A DNA stretch of 53,386 bases, from assembly GCA_937873205.1 (NCBI GenBank), contig CALMVO010000066.1, positions 1 to 53,386 on the forward strand. Direction: 5' to 3'. Shown here piece after piece: positions 38,119 through 51,136 of this stretch. The notes below the pieces were generated by a model. The model searched no databases, was not told the DNA's origin, and was given only the letters and a program-made list of their open reading frames with translations. Numbering within the stretch: the stretch's first letter is position 1; the number at the start of each line of letters is the position of its first letter. This DNA is from an uncultured Acetobacteraceae bacterium (GTDB lineage: Bacteria; Pseudomonadota; Alphaproteobacteria; Acetobacterales; Acetobacteraceae). Position numbers and translations under genes: made by a program.

Positions 38119-39340
38119 CGTACCGTGCCACCACCGCGGCCGCGATGCCGTTGCCGATCGCGTTGGTGCCGGACCGGCCCATGTCCAGCAGGTGGTCGAC
38201 GCCCAGGATCAGCAGCAGTCCGCTGCTGGGCAGCCCGAACAGTGGCAGCACCGAGGCCAGCGCCACCGTCGCCGCGCGCGGCACGCCGGCGGTGCCCTTG
38301 CTCGCGACCATTAGCACCAGCAGCATCGCCACCTGCTGCCCGAGTCCGAGTAGCACGCCATAGGCCTGCGCCACGAACAGCGAGGCGAACGCCAGGAACA
38401 GCATCGCCCCGTCGAGGTTGAAGGCGTAGCCGAGCGGCAGCACGAAGCCCACCAGCCGCGACGGCACCCCTAACCTCTCCAGCCGCTCGACCAGCAGCGG
38501 GAACGCCGCCTCGCTGCTCGCGGTGGCGAAGGCCAGGAGGGCCGGCGATGCCAGCGACCGCAGCAGCCCAGGCAACGCGCGGCCAAGCAGGGCGAAGCCG
38601 ACGCCGGCCAGCAGCACCCACAGCACCAGCATGGTCGCGTAGTAGCCGGCGATGAAGGCGGCGAGCGGACCCGCGACCGCCAGCCCGCCACGCGCGAAGG
38701 TCGCGAACAGCGCGGCCAGCACCGCGAGGGGGGCCGTCCGCATCACCAGCGTGGTCAGCCGCAGCATCACCGCCGCGAAGTCGCCCAGCGCCACCCGCAT
38801 CCGGGCGGCCGGCTCGTCCGGCAACGCGAGCGCCGCCGCCCCGAACAGCGACGCGAACACCACGATCTGCACCAGGTCGTTGCGTGCCATGGCGTCGACG
38901 ATGCTGGTCGGCACCAGGTGCAGCAACAGGTCATGCGGCGAGATCGCCACCGCTGCCCTGGCCGGAGGATGCGGCGGCGGGAGGTGAAGGCCGCTGCCAG
39001 GCCGCAGCAGGTCCGCCGCCAGCAGGCCGAGCACCAGCGAGACCAGCGAGGCCGCCGCGAACCAGGATGCCGCCAGCAGCGCCGGCCGTCCGACGCCGCC
39101 GCCGCGCAAGCCGGCGATGCCGCCGGCCAGGGTCGCGAACAGCAGCGGTGCGATGACCATGCGGATCAGCCGCAGGAACAGCTCCGCCACAACGCCGACG
39201 CCGTCCGCGATCCGCGCCGCATCGGGTGCCGCCATGATCAGATTGACAGCCAGGCCGCCCGCGCAGCCGAGCAGCATCGCCGCCAGGATCGCCGTCGGCA
39301 CTGCCGTCACCAAAGAGGACGGAGCCGAAGCGTGCGCCAT
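38105..39340 (-). CDS. Dicarboxylate/amino acid:cation symporter (DAACS)
   Basis: A 411-residue DctA/GltP-type carrier in the inner membrane. The re-entrant loop motif ATASSEAAFPLLVERLERLG corresponds to the TSSSxATLP hairpin, the second NLDG motif is in GYAFNLDGAMLF, and FGLPSSGLLLILGVD is the C-terminal binding region. ATG at 39340 (MAHASAPSS) is chosen; a longer reading adds only basic sequence. Substrate (C4-dicarboxylate or acidic amino acid) is not decided by sequence. Confidence 0.88.
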   Translation of the reverse strand: MAHASAPSSLVTAVPTAILAAMLLGCAGGLAVNLIMAAPDAARIADGVGVVAELFLRLIRMVIAPLLFATLAGGIAGLRGGGVGRPALLAASWFAAASLVSLVLGLLAADLLRPGSGLHLPPPHPPARAAVAISPHDLLLHLVPTSIVDAMARNDLVQIVVFASLFGAAALALPDEPAARMRVALGDFAAVMLRLTTLVMRTAPLAVLAALFATFARGGLAVAGPLAAFIAGYYATMLVLWVLLAGVGFALLGRALPGLLRSLASPALLAFATASSEAAFPLLVERLERLGVPSRLVGFVLPLGYAFNLDGAMLFLAFASLFVAQAYGVLLGLGQQVAMLLVLMVASKGTAGVPRAATVALASVLPLFGLPSSGLLLILGVDHLLDMGRSGTNAIGNGIAAAVVARYARPG

Positions 39341-39444
39341 GCCGCGTTGTCGCCGATCGACAGCGCCGGCGGCAAGGCCGGCGGCTTGACGTGACCCTCG
39401 CCCCGCCCGTCCATTGCGCCGCAGGGACACGGAAGGCGGAACGG

Positions 39445-40575
39445 ATGGACGTCAGGGCAGCGATCGCCTTCGAGGCAGGTCAGCCGTTGCGGATCGAGAC
39501 GGTGCAGCTGGACGGCCCGCGCGCCGGCGAGGTCCTGGTCGAGATCAAGGCCACCGGCCTCTGCCACACCGACAAATACACGCTGTCCGGCGCCGACCCG
39601 GAAGGGCTGTTCCCGGCCATCCTGGGCCATGAGGGTGCCGGCATCGTGGTCGAGGTGGGAGCCGGCGTCACCGGCCTCGTACCGGGCGACCACGTGATCC
39701 CGCTCTACACGCCGGAATGCCGCCAGTGCAGGAGCTGCCTGTCGCGCAAGACCAACCTGTGCACGGCGATCCGCCCCACCCAGGGCAGGGGGGTGATGCC
39801 GGACGGCAGCTCCCGCTTCTCGTTCCAGGGCCGGCCGGTGCTGCACTACATGGGCTGCTCGACCTTCGCCAATTACACTGTGCTGCCCGAGATCGCACTG
39901 GCGAAGGTCCGCGAGGACGCGCCGTTCGACAAGATCTGCTACATCGGCTGCGGCGTCACCACCGGCATCGGCGCGGTGCTGTTCACCGCGCGGGTCGAGC
40001 CCGGCAGCACGGTCATCGTGTTCGGGCTGGGCGGCATCGGCCTCAACGTGATCCAGGGCGCGCGCATGGTCGGCGCCACCCGGATCGTCGGCGTCGACAT
40101 CAATCCCGGGAGGGAGGCGATGGCGCGGCAGTTCGGCATGACCGACTTCGTCAACCCGAAGGATCTCAAGTCCAAGGACGGGGGCCCGGACGGCGACGTC
40201 GTCGGCCACCTGATCGAGCTTACCGGCGGCGGCGGCGACTACACGTTCGAGTGCGTCGGCAACCCGACCCTGATGCGCCAGGCGCTGGAGTGCGCGCATC
40301 GCGGCTGGGGGGTGTCGACCATCATCGGTGTCGCCGCCGCCGGTCAGGAGATCGCCACCCGCCCGTTCCAGCTCGTCACCGGCCGGCGCTGGATCGGCTC
40401 GGCGTTCGGCGGCGCTCGCGGCCGCACCGACGTGCCGAAGATCGTCGACTGGTACATGGACGGCCGCATCAGCATCGACCCGCTGATCACCCACCACCTG
40501 AAGCTGGACGAGATCAACGAGGGCTTCGAGCTGATGGAGCGTGGCGAGAGCATCCGCAGCGTGGTGATGTTCTGA
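39445..40575 (+). CDS. S-(hydroxymethyl)glutathione dehydrogenase (class III ADH)
   Basis: A zinc-dependent dehydrogenase of the glutathione-dependent formaldehyde detoxification route. GLCHTDKYTLSGADPEG and ILGHEGAGIVVEVG give catalytic zinc ligands, ECRQCRSCLSRKTNLC gives four structural zinc cysteines, and FGLGGIGLNVIQGA is the NAD fold. IRPTQGRGVMPDGSSRFS includes the Arg expected to bind the glutathione carboxylate. The length of 376 aa is normal. It starts at 39445 after GGCGGAACGG; it is divergent from the symporter. Confidence 0.95.
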   Translation: MDVRAAIAFEAGQPLRIETVQLDGPRAGEVLVEIKATGLCHTDKYTLSGADPEGLFPAILGHEGAGIVVEVGAGVTGLVPGDHVIPLYTPECRQCRSCLSRKTNLCTAIRPTQGRGVMPDGSSRFSFQGRPVLHYMGCSTFANYTVLPEIALAKVREDAPFDKICYIGCGVTTGIGAVLFTARVEPGSTVIVFGLGGIGLNVIQGARMVGATRIVGVDINPGREAMARQFGMTDFVNPKDLKSKDGGPDGDVVGHLIELTGGGGDYTFECVGNPTLMRQALECAHRGWGVSTIIGVAAAGQEIATRPFQLVTGRRWIGSAFGGARGRTDVPKIVDWYMDGRISIDPLITHHLKLDEINEGFELMERGESIRSVVMF

Positions 40576-40611
40576 CGCGGACCCTGTCCCGGGGGCGCCG
40601 GCGGCCGAGGC

Positions 40612-41187
40612 TTAGATGCTGAGGCCGGCCAGGCTGTCGATGCCGTTGCTGGGCGCGCTGCCGTAGGCCTGCATTGCCTGCTGCACCGCGAGCTGCAGCG
40701 ACTGCGCGCTGGCGACGCTGGTCGAGGGGGACGCCGTGCTCGATTGGCCGGTGCTGCTCGCCGTGCCGGAGGGCGCGGTGCTGGGGGACGTGATGCCGGT
40801 AGCGGACGATCCCAATGCGGCCAGCAGGTTGCTGCTCCCGCCGCCGGCGCCGCCGGCATGATGATGATGATGGTGACCATGGGCGCCGGAGGTGCTCGAA
40901 CTCGCGCTCGAACCGGCACCAGAACCGGCACCCGTCCCGCTGGCTGTGGCAGCGCCCATTGCGGTGCCTGACGCGGTCGTGCCCGAGCTCGCGGTCGTCG
41001 CCGTGGTCCCGGCGACACCGGCGGTGTCGGGATCCAGGATCGCCTGCAGGTCGCTGGCGAAGCTCGACAGCGCGCTGCTGCCGCTGGCCGACGCGCTGGA
41101 GGCGGCGCTTCCGGCTGTGCTGGCGGCCGTGGATGCCGGCGACGAGGAGAAGGGATCGAGACTCGACAGGATGCTGCTGATCGACAT
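40612..41187 (-). CDS. Ser/Ala/Thr-rich protein with a natural His6 tract
   Basis: A 191-residue low-complexity protein beginning MSISSILSSLDPFSSSPAS. It is almost wholly Ser, Ala, Thr and Gly except for a histidine cluster HGHHHHHHAGG (about residues 103-113) and a short amphipathic C-terminal segment (LQLAVQQAMQAYGSAP). No signal peptide is visible. Similar Ser/Ala-rich, His-containing proteins exist in other Acetobacteraceae and Bradyrhizobia by recollection. Metal binding is possible. It is single-copy here, and has a plausible start. Confidence 0.6.
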   Translation of the reverse strand: MSISSILSSLDPFSSSPASTAASTAGSAASSASASGSSALSSFASDLQAILDPDTAGVAGTTATTASSGTTASGTAMGAATASGTGAGSGAGSSASSSTSGAHGHHHHHHAGGAGGGSSNLLAALGSSATGITSPSTAPSGTASSTGQSSTASPSTSVASAQSLQLAVQQAMQAYGSAPSNGIDSLAGLSI

Positions 41188-41339
41188 GGCGGACGGGACG
41201 CTCTCGCTGGAAGCCGGTGGGTTACCTGCCAGTTTGCAACAGCCGTGCCAGCCGAATCATCGCCGGAAGCCCGGTTCTGGTCGCCTTCCGCCTTCCGGGC
41301 ACCGGCAGGATCTGCCGGCGCTGGGCACGATCTGCCGGG

Positions 41340-41759
41340 TCATTCCCCGATAAGGTGCAGCGCCACGCTGCGGCGGTGCGGCCGCCGCCGGTGCTCGAAC
41401 AGGTAGATCCCCTGCCAGGTGCCGAGCGTCGGCGCCGCGTCCCGCACCGGGATCGTGAGCTGCACGCCGGTCAGCATGGCGCGGAGGTGAGCTGGCATGT
41501 CGTCCGGGCCTTCGTCGTCGTGCGCGTAGCGGCCCGGCTGTTCCGGCGCGATCGCCTCGAAGTATCGCTCGATGTCGCCGAGGACCTCCGGCGAGGCGTT
41601 CTCCTGCACCGTGAGCGACGCCGAGGTGTGCCGGCACCACAGCGTCAGCAGCCCGGTCCCGATCCCCTGGCTGCCAACCCACCGCGTGACCGCACCTGTG
41701 AACGCCACGAGCCCCCGCCCGCGCGTCTCGATGGTCACCTCATGGATCGCCTGCCGCAT
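41340..41759 (-). CDS. YjbQ family protein
   Basis: A 139-residue UPF0047/YjbQ protein, proposed to have minor thiamine phosphate synthase activity. It has the conserved blocks TIETRGRGLVAFTGAVTRW, TLWCRHTSASLTVQENA, DMPAHLRAMLTGVQLTIPV and GTWQGIYLFEHRR. The start at 41759 (MRQAIHEV) is chosen over an upstream ATG in the repeat. It is followed by a stretch without a gene up to 41187. Confidence 0.9.
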   Translation of the reverse strand: MRQAIHEVTIETRGRGLVAFTGAVTRWVGSQGIGTGLLTLWCRHTSASLTVQENASPEVLGDIERYFEAIAPEQPGRYAHDDEGPDDMPAHLRAMLTGVQLTIPVRDAAPTLGTWQGIYLFEHRRRPHRRSVALHLIGE

Positions 41760-41776
41760 GGATGCACCTTGTGAAT

Positions 41777-41829
41777 GGTGTCCAGAGGCTGCGCCTCTGG
41801 CGGGGTCCAGGGGCAAAGCTCCTGGCCTA
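41777..41829 (-). repeat. Two-hairpin repeat, copy 8
   Basis: Hairpin ccagaggctgcgcctctgg (41782-41800) then cggggt and ccaggggcaaagctcctgg. It sits between the YjbQ start and the rocD stop. Confidence 0.85.
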
Positions 41830-41837
41830 CCTTGGTT

Positions 41838-43043
41838 TCACCTCTCGCCAAGCACGGTCGCGAACTGATCGACCGCCCAATCCACCGTACCCGCATCGAT
41901 GACCAGCGGCGGCGCCACCCGGATCGTGTGGGTATGGGTCTCCTTGCACAGCACGCCGAGCTCGCGCAGCCGCTCGCAATAGCGCCGGGCACCCCCCGCC
42001 GCCGGATCGAGCTCGACCGCGATCATCAGGCCCCGCCCGCGCACCTCGCGCACCTGTCCGGTCTGGATCGCCGCCAGCCCGTCCTGCAGCCGGCGGCCCA
42101 TCGCGGCCGAGTTCCCGATCATGCCCTCTTCGACCAGCACCCGCAGCGCCATGCGGGAGACCGCACAGGCGAGCGGGTTGCCGCCGAAGGTCGAGCCGTG
42201 CTCGCCCGGCTTCAGCACGCCCATCGCCGCCTCGTGGCTGAGCACCGCCGAGACCGGATAGAAGCCACCCGACAGCGCCTTGCCGATCAAGGTGAGGTCG
42301 GCCTCGATGCCGTCATGCTCCTCGGCCAGCAGCGTGCCGGTGCGGCCGAGTCCGGTCTGGATCTCGTCCAGGATCAGCAGCACATCGTGTTCGGTGCAGA
42401 GCGCACGGGCGCGCGCCAGGTAGCCTGGCGGCGGGATGATCACGCCGGCCTCGCCCTGGATCGGCTCGGCCAGGAAGGCCGCGGTGTTGGAGGTGATGGC
42501 GGCCGCCAGCGCGTCCGCGTCGCCATAGGGCACGATCCGGAAGCCGGGCGTGAACGGCCCGAATTCGTGGCGCGAGGCCTCGTCGGTGCTGAAGCTGATC
42601 ACCGAGAGGGTGCGGCCGTGGAAGTTGCCGTCGCAGACGATGATCTCGGCCTGGCCGGGGGGTATGCCCTTTACCTGGTAGGCCCACTTGCGGGCGACCT
42701 TCAGCGCGCTCTCGACGGCCTCGGCGCCGGAGTTCATCGGCAGCACGCGGGTGGAGCGGGTCAGCGTGCACAGCTCCTCGTAGAACGGGCCAAGCTGGTC
42801 GTTGTGGAAGGCGCGCGAGGTCAGCGTCAGCCGTGCCGCCTGCTCCGTCAGCGCCGCCAGGATGCGCGGGTGGCAGTGGCCCTGGTTTACCGCGGAATAG
42901 GCCGCCAGGCAGTCGAGATAGCGCCGGCCGTCCAGGTCCCAGACCCAGACGCCCTCGCCGCGCGACAGCATGACGTCGAGCGGCTTGTAGTTGCTGGCGC
43001 CGTAGCGCGCCTCCTTGGCGAGGAGGTCGTGGTGCAGGGACAT
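41838..43043 (-). CDS. rocD: Ornithine aminotransferase
   Basis: A class III PLP aminotransferase converting ornithine and 2-oxoglutarate to glutamate semialdehyde. The 401-residue protein has [52 protein letters not shown] and the PLP-lysine in [28 protein letters not shown] follows. The order of conserved blocks is that of ornithine aminotransferase rather than acetylornithine aminotransferase (notably [10 protein letters not shown] and [10 protein letters not shown]). The start at 43043 is supported by GAGGAG upstream. The repeat half copy 9 follows the start region. Confidence 0.9.
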   Translation of the reverse strand: MSLHHDLLAKEARYGASNYKPLDVMLSRGEGVWVWDLDGRRYLDCLAAYSAVNQGHCHPRILAALTEQAARLTLTSRAFHNDQLGPFYEELCTLTRSTRVLPMNSGAEAVESALKVARKWAYQVKGIPPGQAEIIVCDGNFHGRTLSVISFSTDEASRHEFGPFTPGFRIVPYGDADALAAAITSNTAAFLAEPIQGEAGVIIPPPGYLARARALCTEHDVLLILDEIQTGLGRTGTLLAEEHDGIEADLTLIGKALSGGFYPVSAVLSHEAAMGVLKPGEHGSTFGGNPLACAVSRMALRVLVEEGMIGNSAAMGRRLQDGLAAIQTGQVREVRGRGLMIAVELDPAAGGARRYCERLRELGVLCKETHTHTIRVAPPLVIDAGTVDWAVDQFATVLGER

Positions 43044-43060
43044 GGCGGCTCCTCTCAAGA

Positions 43061-43092
43061 GAAGGCCTGGGGCGCTGCCCCTGGACTCCGTT
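43061..43092 (+). repeat. Half copy of the two-hairpin repeat (copy 9)
   Basis: Only the hairpin cctggggc-gct-gcccctgg with flanks aagg and actcc is seen, in the gap between the phosphoesterase stop and the rocD start. Confidence 0.65.
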
Positions 43093-43100
43093 TCATGAGG

Positions 43101-43916
43101 CTAGCAGGCTTCGGCTATGATCTTTATCCGGGCGGGGGAGCGGTCGTTCGAGGGGATCACCGACAGCACCAGGTCGTCCACGAAGGCGCTGTTGCCGGCG
43201 CGCGGGCCGGCGGCGTTGGTGACGATGCGGGTGCCGCCGGGCCGCGTGAAGGCGTGGGTGCGATGGGTGTGGCCGTGCACCCAGAGGTCGACCAGGCCCG
43301 TGTCCGTTAGATGCGACAGGTCGGAGGCCGAGTTGCCGGCAGCCCAGCTGCCCCAGAGATGCTCGGGCATGCAGAGGGGATGCGGCGCGTGGTGCGTCAC
43401 CACCACCACCGGCCGGCCGTCGCGGGCGCCGCCCAGCTGCGCCTCGAGCCGCGTCCGCAGCTGGCCGTGCAGGCGTGCGGCATCGGCATTGGTCAGCTGG
43501 CGATGGCCCTCCACGCCGGCCGCGACCTCGATCGGCTCCCCGGTCAGCGCCGAGGGCTGGATCGCGCGGCCGCCGAGCCATCCGTCGGCCCACAGCGTGC
43601 CGCCGAGGAAGCGCAGGCCGCCGATCTCCGCCTCGTCGCCCTCCAGCAGGGTGACGCCGAGCCGGACCGCCTGCTCGCGGGCGGGCTCCAGGTCGGCCGG
43701 CACGGCGCCGTTCCAGTACTCGTGGTTGCCCATCACGAACACGGCCGGCCGGTCGTCGGCGAGCTGCGCCACGATCCGCAGCGACTGGGCGGCGTCGCCC
43801 TGGAACACGTCGCCGGCCACCACCAGCACGTCAAAATCCGGCCGGCGCGGCCAGCAGTCCCGCGGATACCGCACCGCCTCGTAATGCAGGTCGGACAGCA
43901 CCCAGAGCCGCGTCAT
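43101..43916 (-). CDS. Calcineurin-like metallophosphoesterase
   Basis: A 271-residue phosphoesterase with all five metal blocks: LSDLHYEAV, AGDVFQGD, GNHEYWNG, VTHHAPHP and VHGHTHRTH. The arrangement matches the binuclear-metal calcineurin superfamily. Substrate unknown. The ATG overlaps the stop of serB (ATGA), so it is coupled with serB on the minus strand. No membrane segment. Confidence 0.9.
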   Translation of the reverse strand: MTRLWVLSDLHYEAVRYPRDCWPRRPDFDVLVVAGDVFQGDAAQSLRIVAQLADDRPAVFVMGNHEYWNGAVPADLEPAREQAVRLGVTLLEGDEAEIGGLRFLGGTLWADGWLGGRAIQPSALTGEPIEVAAGVEGHRQLTNADAARLHGQLRTRLEAQLGGARDGRPVVVVTHHAPHPLCMPEHLWGSWAAGNSASDLSHLTDTGLVDLWVHGHTHRTHAFTRPGGTRIVTNAAGPRAGNSAFVDDLVLSVIPSNDRSPARIKIIAEAC

Positions 43917-44803
43917 TCGACGAACGCCGTGGCCGGATAGCCCTGCGCGAACAGCGCCGCGCGCAGGTCGGCGTGCTCGATCCGGTTGGCGACCCCGTCC
44001 GCCACCACCGGCCGGGCGCGGTAGGCGATGCCGAGCCCGGCCTCGCGCAGCATGTCGAGATCGTTGGCGCCGTCGCCGATCGCCAGCGTGGCGCCCAGGC
44101 GCAGCGTGCGCGAGGCGGCCAGGCTGCGCAGCGAGTCCCGCTTCGCCTCCCGCCCCAGCACCGGCTCGGCGACGCTGCCGGTCAGCCGGCCGGCGGCCAA
44201 GCCCAGCAGGTTGGCGTGATGCACGTCGAAGCCGCACAGTGCCGCCACCCGCCCGCTGAACCAGGTGAAGCCGCCGGAGACCAGCGCGGTCAGCGCGTTG
44301 TGGGCGCGCATGGTGGCGACCAGCGTGCGGGCCCCCGGATTGAGACGCGTTTCGGCCCAGGTCGCCTCGAGGGCCGCTTCGTCGAGGCCGCGCAGCAGCG
44401 CCACACGTGCGCGGAGCGCGCCTGCGAAATCGATCTCGCCGTCCATGCCCCGCCGCGTGATCGCCGCCACCTGCTCGCCGACGCCGGCGCGATGGGCCAG
44501 TTCGTCGAGGGTCTCGGAGGCCACGATGGTGCTGTCCATGTCGGCGACCAGCAGCCCCTTGCGGCGGCCGCGCGACCGGGTCAGCAGCACGTCGACCGCA
44601 TGCGGGGCGAGGTGGGCGCGGATCGCGGCGAGGTCGGGCCCGCCCGGAGAGAGCGCCGGGCAGGCGATGTCGGCCGCCTCGCCGGGTGACAGCGCGACCA
44701 CCGCCTGGCCCGCCACCAGCTCGCGCGCCGCCTCGATCATCGGCGCGGTGAGGGTGACGGCGTCCCGCCTTGCCACCAGCGTCAGGGTATAGGGCAATGT
44801 CAT
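43913..44803 (-). CDS. serB: Phosphoserine phosphatase
   Basis: The HAD-family enzyme for the last step of serine synthesis. HAD motif I is VADMDSTIVASETLDELA (two catalytic Asp), motif II is TALVSGGFTWF, and motif III/IV is AIGDGANDLDMLREAG. An N-terminal segment of about 75 residues (ending RSRGRRKG) precedes the HAD core, as in other bacterial SerB. The length of 296 residues is typical. It overlaps the phosphoesterase start and is divergent from miaA. Confidence 0.95.
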   Translation of the reverse strand: MTLPYTLTLVARRDAVTLTAPMIEAARELVAGQAVVALSPGEAADIACPALSPGGPDLAAIRAHLAPHAVDVLLTRSRGRRKGLLVADMDSTIVASETLDELAHRAGVGEQVAAITRRGMDGEIDFAGALRARVALLRGLDEAALEATWAETRLNPGARTLVATMRAHNALTALVSGGFTWFSGRVAALCGFDVHHANLLGLAAGRLTGSVAEPVLGREAKRDSLRSLAASRTLRLGATLAIGDGANDLDMLREAGLGIAYRARPVVADGVANRIEHADLRAALFAQGYPATAFVE

Positions 44804-44877
44804 GACGGAGGGTTCTTGGGCCCTTCTGGTGTTCGGCGTGTGGCAGGGATGATCCGATGAGGCAAGGCGGGTCGGCC

Positions 44878-45861
44878 ATGCGAACCCTACAGGGCAAACC
44901 TTGCCTGATCGTTGCCGGCCCTACCTGCAGCGGCAAGTCGGCGCTGGCGCTGGCGCTGGCTCGACGGCTGGACGGGGTGGTGATCAACGCCGACGCGATG
45001 CAGGTCTATCGCGAGCTGCGCGTCCTCACCGCGCGGCCGACGCCGGCGGACGAGGCGCTGGCGCCGCACCGCCTCTACGGTGTGCGACCGGCCGCACAGC
45101 CCGGCAGCGTCGCCTGGTGGCGCATGGCGGCGCTGGCCGAGCTGGAGGCTGCCTGGGCAGGCGGACGGCTGCCGATCCTCTGCGGCGGCACCGGGCTCTA
45201 CCTGCGCGCGCTGACCGACGGGCTGGCCGAGATCCCGGAGCCGCCGGAGGCGGTGCGGCGGGAGGCGCGGGCGCTGCTGGCCGAGGTCGGCGCGCCGGCG
45301 CTGCACGCGCGGCTGGCGGCGGTCGATCCGGCCAGCGCCGCCCGGTTGCGGTCCGCCGACGGGCAGCGGCTGGCGCGAGCCTGGGAGGTGTGGCGCGCCA
45401 CCGGACGCGGCATCGCCGCCTGGACCGCGGCCCCCGGCCTGCCGCCAGCCCCCTGCCGGTTCGCGGCGATCCGGCTGGCGCCGCCGCGGCCGGCGCTGCG
45501 GGACGCCATCCAGGCGCGGTTCGCTGCCATGCTGGCGGCCGGCGCGCTGGAGGAGGTGGCGGCGCTGCTGACGCAATCGCTGCCGCCCGAGCTGCCGGCG
45601 ATGCGGGCGCACGGCGTACCGGAGCTGGTGGCGGTCCTGCGCGGCGATCTGGCGCTGCCGCAGGCGACCGCCCGGGCGGTGCAGGCGCAGGCGCGCTACA
45701 CCAAGCGACAGGCGACCTGGTTCGCGCACCATCCGCTGACACCACAGACCTTCATTATTGAGACGCGCATGGCTGGTATGACGCAACAAATGGAAAGCTT
45801 GACCGATCGATCGGTAGCATTTGTTGTGCAGGCGGTTGACGGTCCGGATCGGACGGCCTAG
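44878..45861 (+). CDS. miaA: tRNA dimethylallyltransferase
   Basis: Adds the dimethylallyl group to A37 of tRNAs reading UNN codons. The P-loop is GPTCSGKSALALALA near residue 14, and VVINADAMQVYRELRVLTARPT is the substrate block. PILCGGTGLYLRALTDGL and QARYTKRQATWF are further family motifs. ATG at 44878 is preferred; the ATG at 44857 would add seven residues. The last 30 or so residues after FIIETRM lack homology and overlap a nested dyad, so the true function of this tail is unclear. ilvB begins 53 bases later. Confidence 0.93.
   Translation: MRTLQGKPCLIVAGPTCSGKSALALALARRLDGVVINADAMQVYRELRVLTARPTPADEALAPHRLYGVRPAAQPGSVAWWRMAALAELEAAWAGGRLPILCGGTGLYLRALTDGLAEIPEPPEAVRREARALLAEVGAPALHARLAAVDPASAARLRSADGQRLARAWEVWRATGRGIAAWTAAPGLPPAPCRFAAIRLAPPRPALRDAIQARFAAMLAAGALEEVAALLTQSLPPELPAMRAHGVPELVAVLRGDLALPQATARAVQAQARYTKRQATWFAHHPLTPQTFIIETRMAGMTQQMESLTDRSVAFVVQAVDGPDRTA
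45784..45826 (+). promoter_or_regulatory. Nested dyad upstream of ilvB, inside the miaA 3' end
   Basis: The outer arms caacaaatg (45784-45792) and catttgttg (45818-45826) enclose the perfect 14-base palindrome accgatcgatcggt (45802-45815). Nested symmetry near the start of the ilv operon could be an operator or an RNA structure. It is AT-richer than its surroundings. Regulation is inferred only. Confidence 0.45.
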
Positions 45862-45914
45862 AGCAGGCGCCGTCGCGATTCGGCATGCCGGACGCCCTGC
45901 GGCAGGAGCCCGAG

Positions 45915-49551
<3,637 letters not shown>

Positions 49552-49598
49552 CGGTTCGCGGTGGACAGGGCTGCCGCGGGCCGGGCACCCTGGCGGCG

Positions 49599-50114
49599 AT
49601 GGAAATACGCCCCGAGACGGCTGAGGATCATGGGCTGGTCGGCCTGCTATATCGTCAGGCCTTCGTCGGCAACTACGAGGCCGAGCTGGTCGATGCGCTG
49701 CGGGATGCCGGGGAGGCCCGCATCGTCCTGGTCGCCACGGAAGGCGACGAGCTGATCGGCCACATCCTGTTCGCCGCGGTGGGCATCCGGATCGGCGATC
49801 GCCCGGTCGCGACACTGGCGCTGGCCGAGATGGCCGTGCACGCGGACCAGCAGGGGCGGGGAATCGGTGGCCGTCTGGTGGCGGCCGGCCTCGCCGCGGC
49901 GCGGGCGCAGGCGGTGGAGGCGGTCGTGGTGCTCGGCCACCCGACCTACTACCCGAGGTTCGGCTTCAGCGCCGAGCTGGCACGACGCCTGCGCACGCCA
50001 TTCCGCGGTGGCGAAGCGTTCATGGCGCTGCCGCTCGCCCCCGGCGCGCTGGAGGGGGACATGGGCGTGGTGACCTATCCGTCGGCGTTCCAGATCGGCC
50101 GGCGACCCCGTTAG
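49599..50114 (+). CDS. GNAT family N-acetyltransferase
   Basis: A 171-residue acetyltransferase. The acetyl-CoA loop is ADQQGRGIGGRLVAAGLAAA, preceded by LALAEMAVH; HPTYYPRFGFSAELARRL is the motif B/C region seen in YhbS-type proteins. The acceptor is unknown. It begins 47 bases after ilvC, so may be in the same transcript. Confidence 0.88.
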   Translation: MEIRPETAEDHGLVGLLYRQAFVGNYEAELVDALRDAGEARIVLVATEGDELIGHILFAAVGIRIGDRPVATLALAEMAVHADQQGRGIGGRLVAAGLAAARAQAVEAVVVLGHPTYYPRFGFSAELARRLRTPFRGGEAFMALPLAPGALEGDMGVVTYPSAFQIGRRPR

Positions 50115-50120
50115 TCGGCG

Positions 50121-50333
50121 TCAGTCGGCCAGCACGCGCGCCTCGTCGGGCAGCATGATCGGGATGCCGTCGCGGACCGGAAACGCGAGCCCGGCCTGCC
50201 GGCTGATCAGCTCGCCGGCGTCACGGTCATAGACGAGCTCGCCCTTGGTCACCGGGCAGACCAGGATCGCCAGCAGCCGCGGATCGACGGCTGCGGGACG
50301 GGCGGGCGATGCCGGCGGAGGCGCTTCGGTCAT
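50121..50333 (-). CDS. Trm112/YcaR family small protein
   Basis: A 70-residue UPF0434/Trm112-like protein with [35 protein letters not shown] and PDEAR, the usual family features; only one Cys remains of the zinc-binding set. The ATG at 50333 is chosen because GGAAGG lies 7 bases upstream; GTG at 50348 and ATG at 50339 are in frame but have no spacing for it. It is the last gene of a three-gene minus-strand cluster. Confidence 0.88.
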   Translation of the reverse strand: MTEAPPPASPARPAAVDPRLLAILVCPVTKGELVYDRDAGELISRQAGLAFPVRDGIPIMLPDEARVLAD

Positions 50334-50349
50334 CGTCATGCCTTCCACA

Positions 50350-51084
50350 TCAAACCGCGTGCGACCGGCCGCCGCCGGGCTCCATCTCGTGCTCGGCCAT
50401 CTGCAGCAGCGTCTGCAGCGTGCGGGCGCGATCGGCCAGGGTGCGAGCCTCCAGCAGAGCCTGCTTCTCGGCCGGCGGGAACGGGCAGATCATGCCGAGC
50501 GTGGTCAGCAGCGTCTCGTCGTCCATCTGCTCGATCGCCTCCCAGCGCGCCTCGAAGCCGCGATGAGCGAAGTACCGGCGCAGCGTGTCGATCAGCGCCT
50601 CGCGATCGAAGTCGATCGCCTCGACCTCGTCCAGATCGTGCGCGTAGCCGAAATACGAGACCGACAGCCTGCGGTAGCCGCGCAGGCCGCCCAGCTCGCG
50701 GCCGACCCGGTAGCGCGCGATGCCGGCCAGCGCGATGCTGCAGGTGCCGTCCTCGCGTTCGTTGAACGACATGATCCGGCCGATGCAGCCGACCGCGAAC
50801 AGGCCGGGCGCCACCTCGTCCCCGGGCACATCGTGGTCCGACGCCACTCCGCCGGTTTCCTCGGCCGGCCCCTCGCTCGGCTGGATCATGCCGAACAGGC
50901 GGTCGCCCGCCAGCGCGTCCTCGACCAGCGCCAGGTAGCGCGGCTCGAAGATGTTGAGCGGCAGCCGGCCCCGCGGCATCAGCAGGGCGCCGGGCAGCGG
51001 GAACACCGGCAGCTCGGTCGGCAGCGAACCGATCCGCAGGTCGCGCAGGCGGGGCACCCGACGGGGATCGCGTTGGCCGGCCAT
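50350..51084 (-). CDS. LON peptidase substrate-binding domain protein
   Basis: A 244-residue protein with only the Lon N-terminal substrate-binding domain: [48 protein letters not shown] and [16 protein letters not shown]. It lacks ATPase and protease domains. Such stand-alone proteins often neighbour thioredoxin and Trm112 genes in alphaproteobacteria, as here. ATG at 51084 has GGGAG 8 bases upstream. Function unclear. Confidence 0.9.
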   Translation of the reverse strand: MAGQRDPRRVPRLRDLRIGSLPTELPVFPLPGALLMPRGRLPLNIFEPRYLALVEDALAGDRLFGMIQPSEGPAEETGGVASDHDVPGDEVAPGLFAVGCIGRIMSFNEREDGTCSIALAGIARYRVGRELGGLRGYRRLSVSYFGYAHDLDEVEAIDFDREALIDTLRRYFAHRGFEARWEAIEQMDDETLLTTLGMICPFPPAEKQALLEARTLADRARTLQTLLQMAEHEMEPGGGRSHAV

Positions 51085-51136
51085 CACCTGTCTCCCGAAC
51101 CGTCCCGGATCTCATACCCTAATCTCACGGCGCGGC

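Noticed and set aside
40858-40880. His6 tract as a cloning-vector tag
   Set aside because: It lies inside a native GC-rich gene with conserved-looking composition and no vector sequence around it.
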